Below, piece by piece: positions 28,951-39,464 of a stretch of DNA of 64,000 nucleotides (positions are counted from its first letter, which is position 1; every line of letters starts with the position of its first letter). Source of the stretch: Symbiodinium natans (lineage: Eukaryota > Sar > Dinophyceae > Suessiales > Symbiodiniaceae). The notes beneath the pieces are model-generated. The model searched no databases. It was not told where the DNA came from and was given only the letters and a program-made list of their open reading frames with translations. The stretch is taken from NCBI GenBank assembly GCA_905221605.1, contig CAJNDS010002083.1:62001-126000 (forward strand). The letters run 5' to 3'. The position numbers were made by a program, and so were the translations under genes.

Positions 28951-29619
28951 CCGCTTTAGGATTAAACGATATTTCTCCAATGGCTTGAGCCCAACGCAAC
29001 CCTACATTCTCTCTTGCCCCCAGACACCTTCCACCCGTCAGGCCCATACCCTGCGAACTCCTCAAACCCACTAAACCTTCCAGGGTTCAAGGTTTAGGGT
29101 CTCGGGTTTTGGGTGTAGGGTTTAGGGCTTAGGGTTTGAGGGTTTCGGGTTTAGGCTTCAAACTCCCCCTAAACCCTACAATACAACTCCCAACCAACCC
29201 CCAAACCTCCTAGGCCTGCGGTCGATGCGTTCCAGGGTAGGCTGGTGCGTGTGGTCGTCCAGGCCCTGCGTCAGCCTTGGGCCCAAGAATCAGCACCCCC
29301 CCCCTAAACCCCCGTGTGGGGGTTTAGGGGTTTAATTTAGGGAATTCGGGATTTAGGGTTTAAGCTCTCGGGTTTAGGGTAGAGGGTTTAGGGTTTGGGG
29401 CTGGGGGATTGAGTGATCGAGGGCTTCAAGGTTTGAGAGGATCGCGGGTGGAGGGTGCCTTAAACCCTAAACCCTAAACCCTAAACCCAAAACCCTAAAC
29501 CTTAAACCGAGAGCTTCAGAGGCTTTTGGGTGACGAGCTCGCGGCGCGTGGGGTTTGGGCATGCCTGGGTCTCAGACTTTGGGGGCATATTGAGGGCTCG
29601 GCAGGGATATCCTAGAGTT

Positions 29620-29800
29620 TCGGACTTAGGGCTTAGGGCTTAGGGCTTAGGGCTTAGGGCTTAGGGCTTAGGGCTTAGGGCTTAGGGCTTAGGGCTTCGG
29701 GCTTGGGGCTTGGGGCTTAGGGCCTTTTGGGCCTTTTGGCCCCTTTGGGCCTTTGGGGCCTTTGGGGCCTTTTGGGCCTTTAGGGCCTTTTGGGCAGTTA
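29620..29800 (+). repeat. CTTAGGG array and GCCTTTTGG minisatellite
   Basis: Eleven CTTAGGG heptamers, then tandem GGGCCTTTTGGGCC/GGGCCTTTGG units. Confidence 0.9.
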
Positions 29801-29936
29801 GGGTCTCAGTATTAGGGTGGGTTCGATTTTCTTCAGGTCTTTGCCAAACTGCACTGGCTTGGGGCCCCCGCACTATGGCATCAAAGTTGTCCGCAACGTC
29901 CTGGCACCAGATGTCCCCCAATCCTGAAGCCCAATA

Positions 29937-30109
29937 CTAGACCCAAGAGGAACCTTGGACTTAAAAGGTTGCCCATTTTGCTTTAAAAGGGCTTCTAACG
30001 GAACCTAAACTCCAAAGGGTTGGACTTAAAAGGTTGCCCATTTTGCTTTAAAAGGGCTTTTAATGGAACCTATACTCTAAAGGGAATAAGGGCCTACTCT
30101 GGGTCCTAG
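29937..30109. mobile_element. Family D element with internal duplication
   Basis: CTAGACCCAAGAGGAACC to GGCCTACTCTGGGTCCTAG, with a duplicated block (GGACTTAAAAGGTTGCCCAT appears twice). Confidence 0.65.
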
Positions 30110-30157
30110 AATGCCACTCCCCGGGTCGCGAAAGGGAAGCCTTGTTGCTTGGGTCTA

Positions 30158-30299
30158 CATGTTCCCCCTGTATAGGGATACTAATAGAGGGTACTCGAAT
30201 CCCTATTAATTCAGGACTGTTTAGTATAAAGGGGGAATAATCGAAGGTACTAGAATCCCTGTTAATTCAGGACTGTTTCGTATAAAGGGGGAACACCCA
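30158..30299. mobile_element. Family A element with duplicated right arm
   Basis: Left CATGTTCCCCCTGTATAGGG; the block CAGGACTGTTTNGTATAAAG and following GGGGGAA occurs twice, at about 30214-30228 and 30268-30293. Confidence 0.6.
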
Positions 30300-30496
30300 A
30301 ACTCCCTAAACCCAAACCTTGCGCGCCTCAGGTTTTGGAACGGCGTCCATGCGAGGGCTGCCGCGGAAGGCCCAACGCTGGCCGAAGAAGACCTGAAAAT
30401 TCAAGTTTGGCTTTTGGAGGGTCCTTGGGGACTTTAGGCTTCTGCTCAAACATTTAAACAAACAAAATAAAGAAAGAACGAGAACGGGGAGAGAGA

Positions 30497-30540
30497 GGGA
30501 GAGAGTGAGTGAGTGAGTGAGTGAGTGAGTGTGAGTGCTA
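30497..30540 (-). repeat. (GTGA)n microsatellite
   Basis: Tandem GAGT units. Confidence 0.9.
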
Positions 30541-31520
30541 AACCGAAGCTTCAAACTTCAACACCTGAGCCCTACACCTAAATTTCACACTTCGGAACCA
30601 AGCGGCCAGGCTCCCCACGAGCAGCGGGTCAACCAGCAAGCGCTGCCCACCAATTTCCTAAGGTCTTGAATTCTCAGGGTCTGGGTCGGGTGGGACTCAT
30701 CATACCGGCACTCATCATACCGGCACCAGGATGGCTACCTGACTGCCTGGAGGGTTTGGGGTTTCAGCCTGAGGCAACTCCCCGCAGAGAGCACCGCAAC
30801 CCTAAACCCTAAACCCTAAACCCTGAACCCTGAAAGTCCTGAGAAGGCCAAGACACGAGGCTGAACGAGTTCACTCCGAAATAGGTCAGGACCGGGCTGG
30901 CCCCTGACAGTCATCAATCTTAGGGATACTGTTGGGGTGTGGGGAGGGGGGCTCAGACCCTCAAGGATGTAGGGTTGGGCCCTAAGCACCCCCCCCAAAA
31001 CACCCTGAAACCCCCCTGGGCAAACAGAAACGATGAGGCCCCAGAGTTGAATTCCCCCCCCCCCCCCCAGAAAAAACAAGAACCGAACCCTCGGCCTGAA
31101 GCAGCGTCCGGCGCGCTCTCCGCAGTCGCTGGGCGTTGAGTTCGTGGCGCGGCCCCTTTGGGGTCAGACCCGGCGGGGAGGGTGTGGGGGGGTGGAGGGG
31201 GGGTTGAGGTCCACTATGGCTTGGGCCTGAGGGTTTAAGGCTTGGAGACTTGGGGGTTTTCAGGGCGTGGGGGTGAGGGGTTCCAGCTTGCGCGGAAGCC
31301 CTTGAACTCGACACCCTACCTCTGCCAACAACCCGCACCACCCCACGACATTCTGTCAAGAGCTGGGAAAAACCCACGCGCATGCTGGTCAACGCGATTG
31401 AATTTACTGCTTGGAAGCCTGCGTATCATGTCTGGGTCGAATGTACAAAAAGCACATACTTTCCTTGTGGTTTTTTCATGACGAACTTTTGTCACTGTGC
31501 TTATTTGCAGCATCTGTATG

Positions 31521-31793
31521 CTAGAACCCCAGACCTAGTCTTCCGAGAGCATGCATTATGGGCGGGCGGCTGTCCGCTGGCTGCCACGCGGCAAGAAACG
31601 CGGCCCATCGGCCTAAGACGGCGAACACGAAGAGAAAGCCCAATCCGAACACAAGGAGGTTGCTTATGTTGCTTGTCTCGTGCACAATCAGGTAAGCTGC
31701 CCAAGCTGAGAGACACCAGCAGCAGAGCCAGCCTGGCGGGAGTTCGGGGATGACATGCTTGCGGCTGACGTACACCCTGTTCCCGCCGCCCAT
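31521..31793 (-). CDS. Candidate two-helix membrane protein exon
   Basis: ATG-to-TAG frame of 90 codons. Two hydrophobic segments are visible: WLCCWCLSAWAAYLIV (residues 22-37) and NLLVFGLGFLFVFAVLGRWA (44-63). Overlapping minus-strand frame with ATG in a good context at about 31841 (MASCKRARAATGYAGWDGRR) is a competing start of a spliced form. Plus-strand frame at 31382-31753 is open too. Unknown function. Confidence 0.35.
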   Translation of the reverse strand: MGGGNRVYVSRKHVIPELPPGWLCCWCLSAWAAYLIVHETSNISNLLVFGLGFLFVFAVLGRWAAFLAAWQPADSRPPIMHALGRLGLGF

Positions 31794-32254
31794 CCCACCC
31801 GGCGTACCCCGTGGCAGCTCGGGCTCTCTTGCAAGAAGCCATGGCTTCGCAACGCCGGGGTCGGGGTGGCTGGGACTTGACTTGTAGGGTGGGGGTTCTG
31901 CTACACTCGGGTCCCTTTTGGTGCCAAGGGGCTCTATGATGCTTAAAGGTTGCTGACAAAAGGGGCCCTAAAACTGTCCCTGGTGGCTGCAGCGAAGTGC
32001 CGTGAGTCCATGCGAAGACTTCCAGGCCCCAATCCCCAAAGGTTCGTTCGAAGGATTTCGGAATGAGGTCCTGAGCTGGTTGAGGGAACAGGGCTTTTGG
32101 GTCAAGCGGTGGCTTGAGGGTTATCGGCTATTGTTTAGGAGACTGAGTTCAATTCGCTCCATCTCCCCCAGCCAGGAGCCCTGCAAAGCAGGAGCCCACT
32201 TGCAGACGGATTGCTGACATGCTTACGAGTCTATGAGAGCTATAGTGGCATCCT

Positions 32255-32390
32255 TGGGTTTAGGGTTTAGGGTTTAGGGTTTAGGGTTTAGGGTTTAGGG
32301 TTTAGGGTTTAGGGTTTAGGGTTTAGGTTTTAGGGTTTTAGGGTTTTAGGGTTTTAGGGTTTTAGGGTTTTAGGGTTTTAGGGTTTAGGC
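32255..32390 (+). repeat. TTTAGGG passing into TTTTAGGG
   Basis: Ten TTTAGGG units then seven TTTTAGGG octamers: a clean switch of unit length. Confidence 0.95.
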
Positions 32391-32509
32391 CCCACTTGCA
32401 CTCAACACCACTCGCGGCAGAGGCCACCATCCTTTCTTCTGCTCTTCCGCACGCTTCCATGCTCTCACGGCAGCTCCCGGCCTCCCAGGGCCTCTCAACC
32501 CGAAACCCT

Positions 32510-32640
32510 AACCGCCCTAAACCCTAAACCCTAAACCCTAAACCCTAAACCCGAAACCCGAAACCTGAAACCCGAAACCCTAACCGCCCTAACCGCCCTA
32601 ACCGCCCTAACCGCCCTAACCGCCCTAACCCGGTTTCGAG
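32510..32640 (-). repeat. CCCTAAA, CCGAAAC and CCGCCCTAA units
   Basis: CCCTAAA units, then CCCGAAA, then six CCGCCCTAA nonamers (32585-32636). Confidence 0.9.
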
Positions 32641-33087
32641 GTTCGGGCCCACCGTCGGTGTAGGCAGATGGCATCCTCCTGCGCGTCAGCCCTGCCGGAG
32701 CGCGCCGGCTGGGCTCAGGCGACCTTGACCTGGCCCCCCCAAACTTGGGCTTTAAGGGTGCTAACTTTTTTTTTTGCTTCCTAGGCTTCCTAGGGGCTCT
32801 GGGGTGCGTAAGGGCCTCTTCAGGGCTTTTGAGGGCTCCACAATCCTTCAAAGGGCTCCGGGCGGCCATTGCTGTTGGGGCTTCGGGGTTTGGGAGGCTC
32901 CCTAAACCCTAAAACCCCACACCCAAAAGACCCTGCATGTCTGGGCACTTGCATCACCCCTCAAGCCACGGCGGAAGGACGCCACCCGTGAAAGTGAGGT
33001 CGGAAGGGATAGCCTGCGGACAGCACCACCCAGGCTGGACACAGAACAGGGCTGAGGCAACCAGAAACACAAATCCGATTATCTCAG

Positions 33088-33228
33088 GGTAGTTACATGG
33101 TCCCTTAGTATGGGCCCTTGAAAGGGGACCCCTTATACACCCCTTATATACCCTATGCAACCCAAGGCCCCGTACTTCAGAACCCTTTAGAGGAGGAAAC
33201 GGACCATATTAAGGGACCATGTGTCACC
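33088..33228. mobile_element. Family C element
   Basis: Left GGTAGTTACATGGTCCCTTA and right TATTAAGGGACCATGTGTCACC. This is the copy with the longest matching ends. Confidence 0.65.
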
Positions 33229-33774
33229 TAGGATGGCCATTAAGACACTCTGCAAAATATTCGTAAATATCATCCTCGTAAACTCAATAAGGGAAACTAG
33301 GAAAATATCCCTTGGAAATCACCCCACACACGTAGACTCCTAAACCCTAAACTCAGGGCCTAGGCTGCCCCCCTACGTTGGGGGGGCAGCGCTTAAGCCC
33401 TTGGACATCGATGGCGCAAAGCGACCCAGGTCGCTCGCCCGCCTCCCACAGCTCGGGGGTCGGTAGCACCCACGATGGGCCGGGTACCGGAGCAGGTTCT
33501 TTTCGGGACCCTGGAAAAACAGTAAATACCCTAAACCTTCGGGTACCCCCATGGCCGCCAGGCCAGGAGGACCCGGACCCCTTGCCGCAGGGTGCTCAGG
33601 GAGCAGGGGGCCTCAGGCCTGAGAAAACTCAATGGCCTTTTCAGAAGTGGACTGTCGCCTTGAGTTTTGGCCTAAACTCTAAAAGGAATAGGTTTGGGTG
33701 GCTTTACCGCCTCGGACGGCTTTCGAGCTTGTTCCGAAACCTAAACTTCACAGCACCTACGCCCTATCACAGCA

Positions 33775-33900
33775 AACCCTAAACCCTAAACCCTAAACCG
33801 TGAACCCTGAACCCTAAACCCTAAACCCTAAACCCCCAAACCCCAAACTCTAAACCCTAAACCCCAAACCCCAAACCCTAAACCCTAAACCCTACACACA
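33775..33900 (-). repeat. CCCTAAA/CCCCAAA tract
   Basis: Mixed heptamers. It faces a TTTAGGG/TTTTGGG tract at 34018-34080 across 115 unique bases. Confidence 0.85.
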
Positions 33901-34782
33901 CAAGTAGACCCCTAAGCCGCTGAAGCTTTCGGGAAGCTGGCGAGCCTCGGCCTCCTCCCACCGCCCCAGCCAGCAGCCTGGCTTAAGAAAGGTTCGGAGA
34001 GAGGGCCAACTACGGCGGGGTTTAGGGTTTAGGGTTTAGGGTTTAGGGTTTTGGGTTTTGGGTTTTGGGTTTTGGGCTTTGGGGTGTGCAGGGGAAGATG
34101 GTGTACGGGGTGTGGGGGTATGGGGGCGCAGGGCATAGGTCATATAGGGTATGGGGTTCAGGGTTGAGGGTTCTCCTTTGCTACTGTCCTGCCCGCTTGC
34201 TACTGCTTTTGTCTGTGCGTGTGTGCATATGCGTAAAATACGTCGCGACCAGGGTTCTGTACACAGTGTCCGGGGCAATGCCTCCGAGTTGTGGCCACAT
34301 GGTGATGGGCTCACTTATCTCTGTACGACATACTTCTTGGAGTGATCCACTGATTCTAAAATTCGAGAGGGGGATCCCCTAAGCCCCTTCACCCTGAAAC
34401 CTGAACTCTGAACCAACCCTAAACCCCTAAACCCTAAATCCTAAACTGACCTGCATAGGATTCTCCAAGGCCGGGCTCCAACCTTGATCACTCTGGAACT
34501 GAAAGAGTGAGCAGTCGTCCCCTGGACGAGACAGAGCTTTAGGGTTTTTAGGGTTTTTAGGGTTTTGGGGTTTTGGGGTTTTGGGGTTCTGGGGTCTTGG
34601 GTTTAGGGTGGGTGTTTTGAGTTTAGAATTTTGGGCGTGGGGTTTCAGGATCGCAAGGCCTTGCAGAACCCAGAGACTAAGAAAATCTTTGCGTCATGGC
34701 CTGCCTCATAGCCTAGATAAGAGGTAAGGTCCGTTTTTGATGAAATGGGGCAGACGTTCCCTTCAGCAAGATACTTCGTCCA

Positions 34783-34912
34783 CGTGGAGGGTTTAAGAAA
34801 ATAGGGGGACCCCAAAATCGCCCGGATGCCCTTAGAATAAGGACCCCAATAAGGTAACCCTAAACCCTAAGCTCTAAACCCTAAACCCTAATTCCGGAAC
34901 CCCCCACATGGT
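34783..34912. mobile_element. Family F element containing CCCTAAA units
   Basis: GAGGGTTTAAGAAAATAGGGGGACCCC-type left end and GGAACCCCCCACATGG right end bracket GGACCCCAATAAGGTAACCC followed by CCCTAAA units, so telomere-like repeats are inside an element. Confidence 0.5.
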
Positions 34913-35072
34913 GAAGTAAAGCGCGTTCCTTGGAAACTCTGAGGATCGAGCCCAAACCGGACACCGACGTGGTCTTAAGTTTCAGCTGCATTCCCCAACG
35001 GCTACTGTTTACTTCAGAACTCCTCCAAAAAACAGCAAGGATGATAATCCCATACTGTCCTTATCTGGAAGA

Positions 35073-35074
35073 AT

Positions 35075-35108
<34 letters not shown>

Positions 35109-35152
35109 TACATATATATATATATGTATGCATATATGTGTGTCTATATATA
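35073..35152. repeat. (TA)n(GA)n microsatellite
   Basis: TA dinucleotides flanking a GA run. Confidence 0.9.
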
Positions 35153-35514
35153 TACTATAGATTTATACTTGTATTTATGTATTCTCTCTTTTCTTGGGGG
35201 GGTATCTTCTCGAGCAATCGTAGAGGCATGGGTTCCTTGAGAAAGGGGTTTGGAGTTTAGGGTTTGGCGCTTGGGGTCTGAGGGTCGATAGGGTTCGGAA
35301 AAATCACTATACAATTATCAGGCCCCTATGTTATAGGGTGTAGGGGCCGAGTGAACCCCGATGTCGCCTGAGCGGCAGCAGGCCTCTTCCTGGGAGTTGA
35401 TCCAGAAGAGTTTAGGGCTCAGGGGGTTTCAGGGTTTAGGGTTTGGGGGATTAGGGGTTAAGGGGCTTGGGGCTTTATGCAAGATGTCATCGGACGTCCC
35501 ATGCGAAAAGAAGG

Positions 35515-35640
35515 CGTTTAGGGGTTTAGGGGGTTTAGGGGGTTTAGGGGGTTTAGGGGGTTTAGGGGGTTTAGGGGGTTTAGGGGGTTTAGGGGGCTTA
35601 GGGGGCTTAGGGGGCTTAAGGGATTTAAGGGGTTCAGGGG
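35515..35640 (+). repeat. TTTAGGGGG nonamer array
   Basis: About twelve TTTAGGGGG/CTTAGGGGG nonamers. The Gly-Gly-Leu frame across them is a consequence of the unit length. Confidence 0.95.
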
Positions 35641-35734
35641 GTTGGCGGTTTTGGGGTTGAGGGGTTGAGGGGGCTCAACGGGGGTCTCGCGGTTCAGGAC
35701 TTTGGGCGTTCAGGGTTTCGGTTCCAGGCTTCGG

Positions 35735-35940
35735 ATGATGAATGGACATCCGTCCAACAAAAGCACCGGGGACCTGCAACGACTCTTGGAACAAAATGAG
35801 GTCGCTCCACCCTGCTCCAGCAGCAAGATTCCATCAAGCCGTAAACCCTCAACGCTGACTACATGTTCCAGGCTGACCACGCACTCAGCCGCAGTCTTTG
35901 CTGGTGGCCAGTGGCCTAGGGGCGCTGCAAGTAGCATCAA
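35735..35940 (-). CDS. Candidate exon, strand ambiguous
   Basis: Minus frame contains TAAECVVSLEHVVSVEGLRL and DGILLLEQGGATSFCSKSRC; plus frame of the same DNA reads SNKSTGDLQRLLEQNEVAPP. Both are balanced and I cannot choose. No family recognised. Confidence 0.25.
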
Positions 35941-35954
35941 ATATTTTGGGCAGT

Positions 35955-36040
35955 ATGTCCAGTACCTAGGGGTTTCAAAGGTTAACCTTTGGGGTTATAA
36001 AGGTATTATATTAACCCAAAAAGGTTAAAGGTTACCTACT
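35955..36040. mobile_element. Family H hairpin
   Basis: GGTTAACCTTTGGGGTTATA and TATATTAACCCAAAAAGGTT with a following AAAGGTTACCTAC; a second copy lies at about 37840-37925. Confidence 0.5.
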
Positions 36041-37360
36041 CTACTACTAAGTATAGGTGCCCACGTGCTTCTGGCAGATGGATGCCAGCTCAGACTCCGA
36101 CTCCCTCTGCCCATGTAGCGGCTGAACCCTTCTACCTCCGGACCCGAAACCCTGGCGGCCTCTGAGGGCATTTGTACACGGGACCGTGGGTCTGAAAAAA
36201 ATCTAGCCGTTGATGTCCCTGGCGCAAGTACAGTCATCAACTAAACTTGAAGATGATGTCCAAGAACAGTCTAGAAGAGAGTTCCCAAAGCTCAGAGTGC
36301 TTAGCCGCAGCTACTTGCCCCGAGTCCTTCCACGTACGACGCTCTTCGCTTTCGCTTTCGCGTCGGCACACAGGGCTCCGGCTCAAGCCATAGAACTGGT
36401 CACTCGTCGGTGACCTTGTTAGGGGCTTTGGGTTTATAGGATCTTTCTGGCAGGGCTTGCGGGATTGTGGTTTAGGGTGGGCCAGGATGGTTCACATCCA
36501 GAACTGCCTAAAAAACTCAGTCCTGCCAACCCTAAAGCCCAATGCAGGAAAGTCTATATTGCAGACCCGAACGCACCTTTAGCATCCTTTAGCTACTCTC
36601 AACCCCAGACTGCAGGAGAACCCGAACAACTCAACACGAAACCCACGCACGCAAAGAACCTGAAAATCTGAACGTCGAACATCTGGGGTGCCGAATTGCT
36701 GCTCTTTCTGCTTTTAGGGTTCTGCCGTCATGAGGCGGCAAGAACCTACTAGTTTCCCAGATTAGGACCATAACACCCCCCAAAATTCCTGAAAACCCTT
36801 TTTCAAACCCTAAAAAACCCAAAATCCCTAAAAACCCCTCGAAACCCCTACAATCCTGAAGGCCCTGAACGCCCGAAAAACCCCTAAAAACCTTCGAGCT
36901 CGGAAGCCCCGACCACTCACATCGCGGCGCGGGGCCCTCCGCAGCAGCCAAGCACCTGGTGCGAAAGAGTTTAGGGTCTACTGGAAGGTTCAGGGGGCAG
37001 TTAGAAGTAGGGTAGGGTTAAAATTATAGTTAGCACACTTATAACTACCCATGAACCTCCAAGTAGGGGGATGTTTGGGGCTGACGGTTTTGGATTTGGG
37101 GCTGTTTAGGGTTCAGAATTCAGGGGCTGCATTTAGGGGATTTGGGGATGTTTCGGATTAAGAACTTAGGGTTGTTCAAAAGTTTGGGGTTCGTTGGTTG
37201 GGGGTGTATGAGGGGACTCTATTGGTAATCTTGTGGGCTCCTGCACTATAACCCTAAACCCTAAACCCTAAACCCTAAACCCTAAACCCAAACTGACCAC
37301 ACATCCATGCACTCGTGCAAAACTCTCAACCGGCTGGGGTTGGAGAAAGTTCCCCTGGCT

Positions 37361-37525
37361 TGGGATGTTCCCCCTTATACTAACAGTCCTTGATAGGGAT
37401 TATAGGCCCCCCCCTACTATAATCCCTTTTAAGGTCGGTGATAGGGATTATAGTACTTGATAGGGACTATGGTACCCCTACTAGAATCCCTACTCAGGAC
37501 TGTTGGTACAAGGAGGAACATCCCC
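37361..37525. mobile_element. Family A element with internal duplication
   Basis: TGGGATGTTCCCCCTTATAC to GTACAAGGAGGAACATCCCC, with the inner TGATAGGGATTATAG module repeated. Confidence 0.65.
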
Positions 37526-37703
37526 GTCTTCCCCGCACCCCCCCCCCCACACACCCCACCCCAACGAAAGCCAATGTGTTTAGGGTTTACGTGTTAGCAT
37601 TTAGGGTTTAGGGTTTAGGATTTAGGGTTTAGGGTTTAGGGTTTAAGGTTTAGGGTTTAGGGTTTAGGGTTTAGAAGAAAAGGGTTCAGTGTTTAGGGTT
37701 CAG

Positions 37704-37803
37704 GGTTTTGGGTTTGTCTTTGACAATGTGGGCACTCTGAGAAGAGCACGAGGAGAGATTGCCAAGTTGATCAGGGGTCCAGAAGGCCTGCTGCAAGAAT
37801 CAG
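37704..37803 (+). CDS. Candidate internal exon
   Basis: Acceptor GGTTCAG|G and donor TCAG|GTTCAGG bound 33 codons plus one base. It reads GFGFVFDNVGTLRRARGEIA then KLIRGPEGLLQES. No family recognised. Confidence 0.4.
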
Positions 37804-37839
37804 GTTCAGGGTATGGTTGCCTTTGGGTGGCTTGGGGAC

Positions 37840-37925
37840 TGAATACCCTAGCCCAAAGATGGTTAACCTTTTTATATACAGCAGGACTCTATATAACCAA
37901 AAAGGTCAAAGGCTACCTACCCAGT
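37840..37925. mobile_element. Family H hairpin
   Basis: GATGGTTAACCTTTTTATATA and TATATAACCAAAAAGGTC are inverted; followed by AAAGGCTACCTAC as in the other copy. Confidence 0.5.
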
Positions 37926-38139
37926 CCCTAAGGTGAGAGTATGCCAGCCATTCCGCTCTGAGCGCGAATATAGGATGTTTTCGTACAAGTCTCAGCTGCC
38001 TTCGGAGTAGGGCTTCTGGTAGATAACATCCACTTCGGAGGATGCTGGAGGATGCGATGCTGATCAGGAATTGAGCCTTTCAATACACCCACCGCTTACT
38101 TACTGGGGAAATTATATTAATTTCAAAATCCAAATTAGG

Positions 38140-38250
38140 CATTTGACGTCGCGCTAGATATGAAACGCGAAAATAGTGACGTGGCGCTAAAACTGAAAAT
38201 TCATATTATGGACGTCGCGCTCAATTTCGTTTCCGAAATTAAGCTCCAGG
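38140..38250. repeat. Imperfect GACGTCGCGCT repeats
   Basis: Three spaced copies of GACGTNGCGCT followed by AAAT-rich spacers. Unlike surrounding DNA in texture. Confidence 0.6.
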
Positions 38251-39109
38251 GTTTACACATAGCCCAGCCACCCAAACTCAAGGGCCTTAAGGTTCCGGCC
38301 TCATTAACGGAACCCCTAATGCATAGCTAACCCAAGCCTAAAACTCTAACCCCTGCCCTAAACTCACTCAAACCCTGCAACAACCTTGAAGGGAGCCTAC
38401 CGGGCCACCCTGAAACAACCCCAAAACGAGTCTATCTGCAGCCCAAACCCAATGTCAAGCCGATTTGGGCCGACAACCTAAGCCCTATACCCCAAACCTT
38501 GCCCCAGACCCTGAAAAAGCCCTATCTGGGCCAGATAGAGCTTTTTTGCTCTGGAAAACCCTTTGCAAAGCAAAGGTATTGCCACCGCAACCTCAACCCG
38601 ATTCCAGCCTAAGATTCCACTGGCAGTCTTCCACGCCTTGGCCTCCGTGTTTGGCGCGCTTAGACGAACCTGCCATCAGAGGCCATGCACGTAGAAACAG
38701 CCGAGCTTCCAGTCCTTCTCAGCTCATTACCATGAACAGTTGTGACACCATGAACAAAGGCCAGCAAGTGCCCGCCCTAAGGCTGAACAATGAAACCTAG
38801 ATAAGCTGAGCCCCCCCCCCCTTCTCCAAACTTGAACCCAAACCCCAGATCCCCTCCCCAAAATTCAGCCCCACAGGTATGCCCAAACCTGTCATTGGGG
38901 GAAGGGGAAACGGCGGCTTACAAAAGCTTAGAGTTTAGGGTTTGCGTGGTTCCGATACTTCGAATTAGGATAACAGTATATCGGTGCATGTTAATGGCAC
39001 TAGAGCCCCCAACAAACCAAACACCAAGGCCTAACGACACAAACGAAACCCGTCAGCCCCAGACCCTTAAAAACGCCACCAACACCCAGAAACCCTAGAC
39101 ACTTGAACC

Positions 39110-39300
39110 CGAAACCCTTGAGCCCCAAACCGCAAACCCTAAACCCTGAACCCTGAACCCTGAACCCTAAACCTCCACACCCTAAACCCCAAACCCTTAA
39201 CCCCTAAACCCAAAACCCTAAACCCCGAACCCCCCAAACCCCAAACCCTAAACCACAAAAACCCCAAACCCTAAACCCAAAACCCTAAACCTACACTCTA
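39110..39300 (-). repeat. CCCTAAA/CCCCAAA degenerate tract
   Basis: Mixed CCCTGAA, CCCTAAA, CCCCAAA units. Confidence 0.85.
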
Positions 39301-39464
39301 ACATACTAAGCCACCCTACACCCCGCGCACCTCGGCCTGACGGGCCAGGGACGCGGCACTGGGCACCTGTTAGCTGAACAGAGGGGCGTCAAGGGGTTTA
39401 GGGTTTAGGATTTTGTACGAAGGACCTTTATGTACTATTTGGCGTGTGGCTTGGCTTCTTCAGG

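Noticed and set aside
31382-31753. 123-codon plus-strand ORF
   Set aside because: It overlaps the better-looking minus-strand membrane frame and degrades into Arg-rich sequence. Not enough to call.
33378-33782. 134-codon plus-strand ORF
   Set aside because: Gly/Pro/Ser-rich with no splice-bounded core; it ends in CCCTAAA repeat.
35361-35660. Glycine-leucine repeat protein
   Set aside because: It is the translation of the TTTAGGGGG array.
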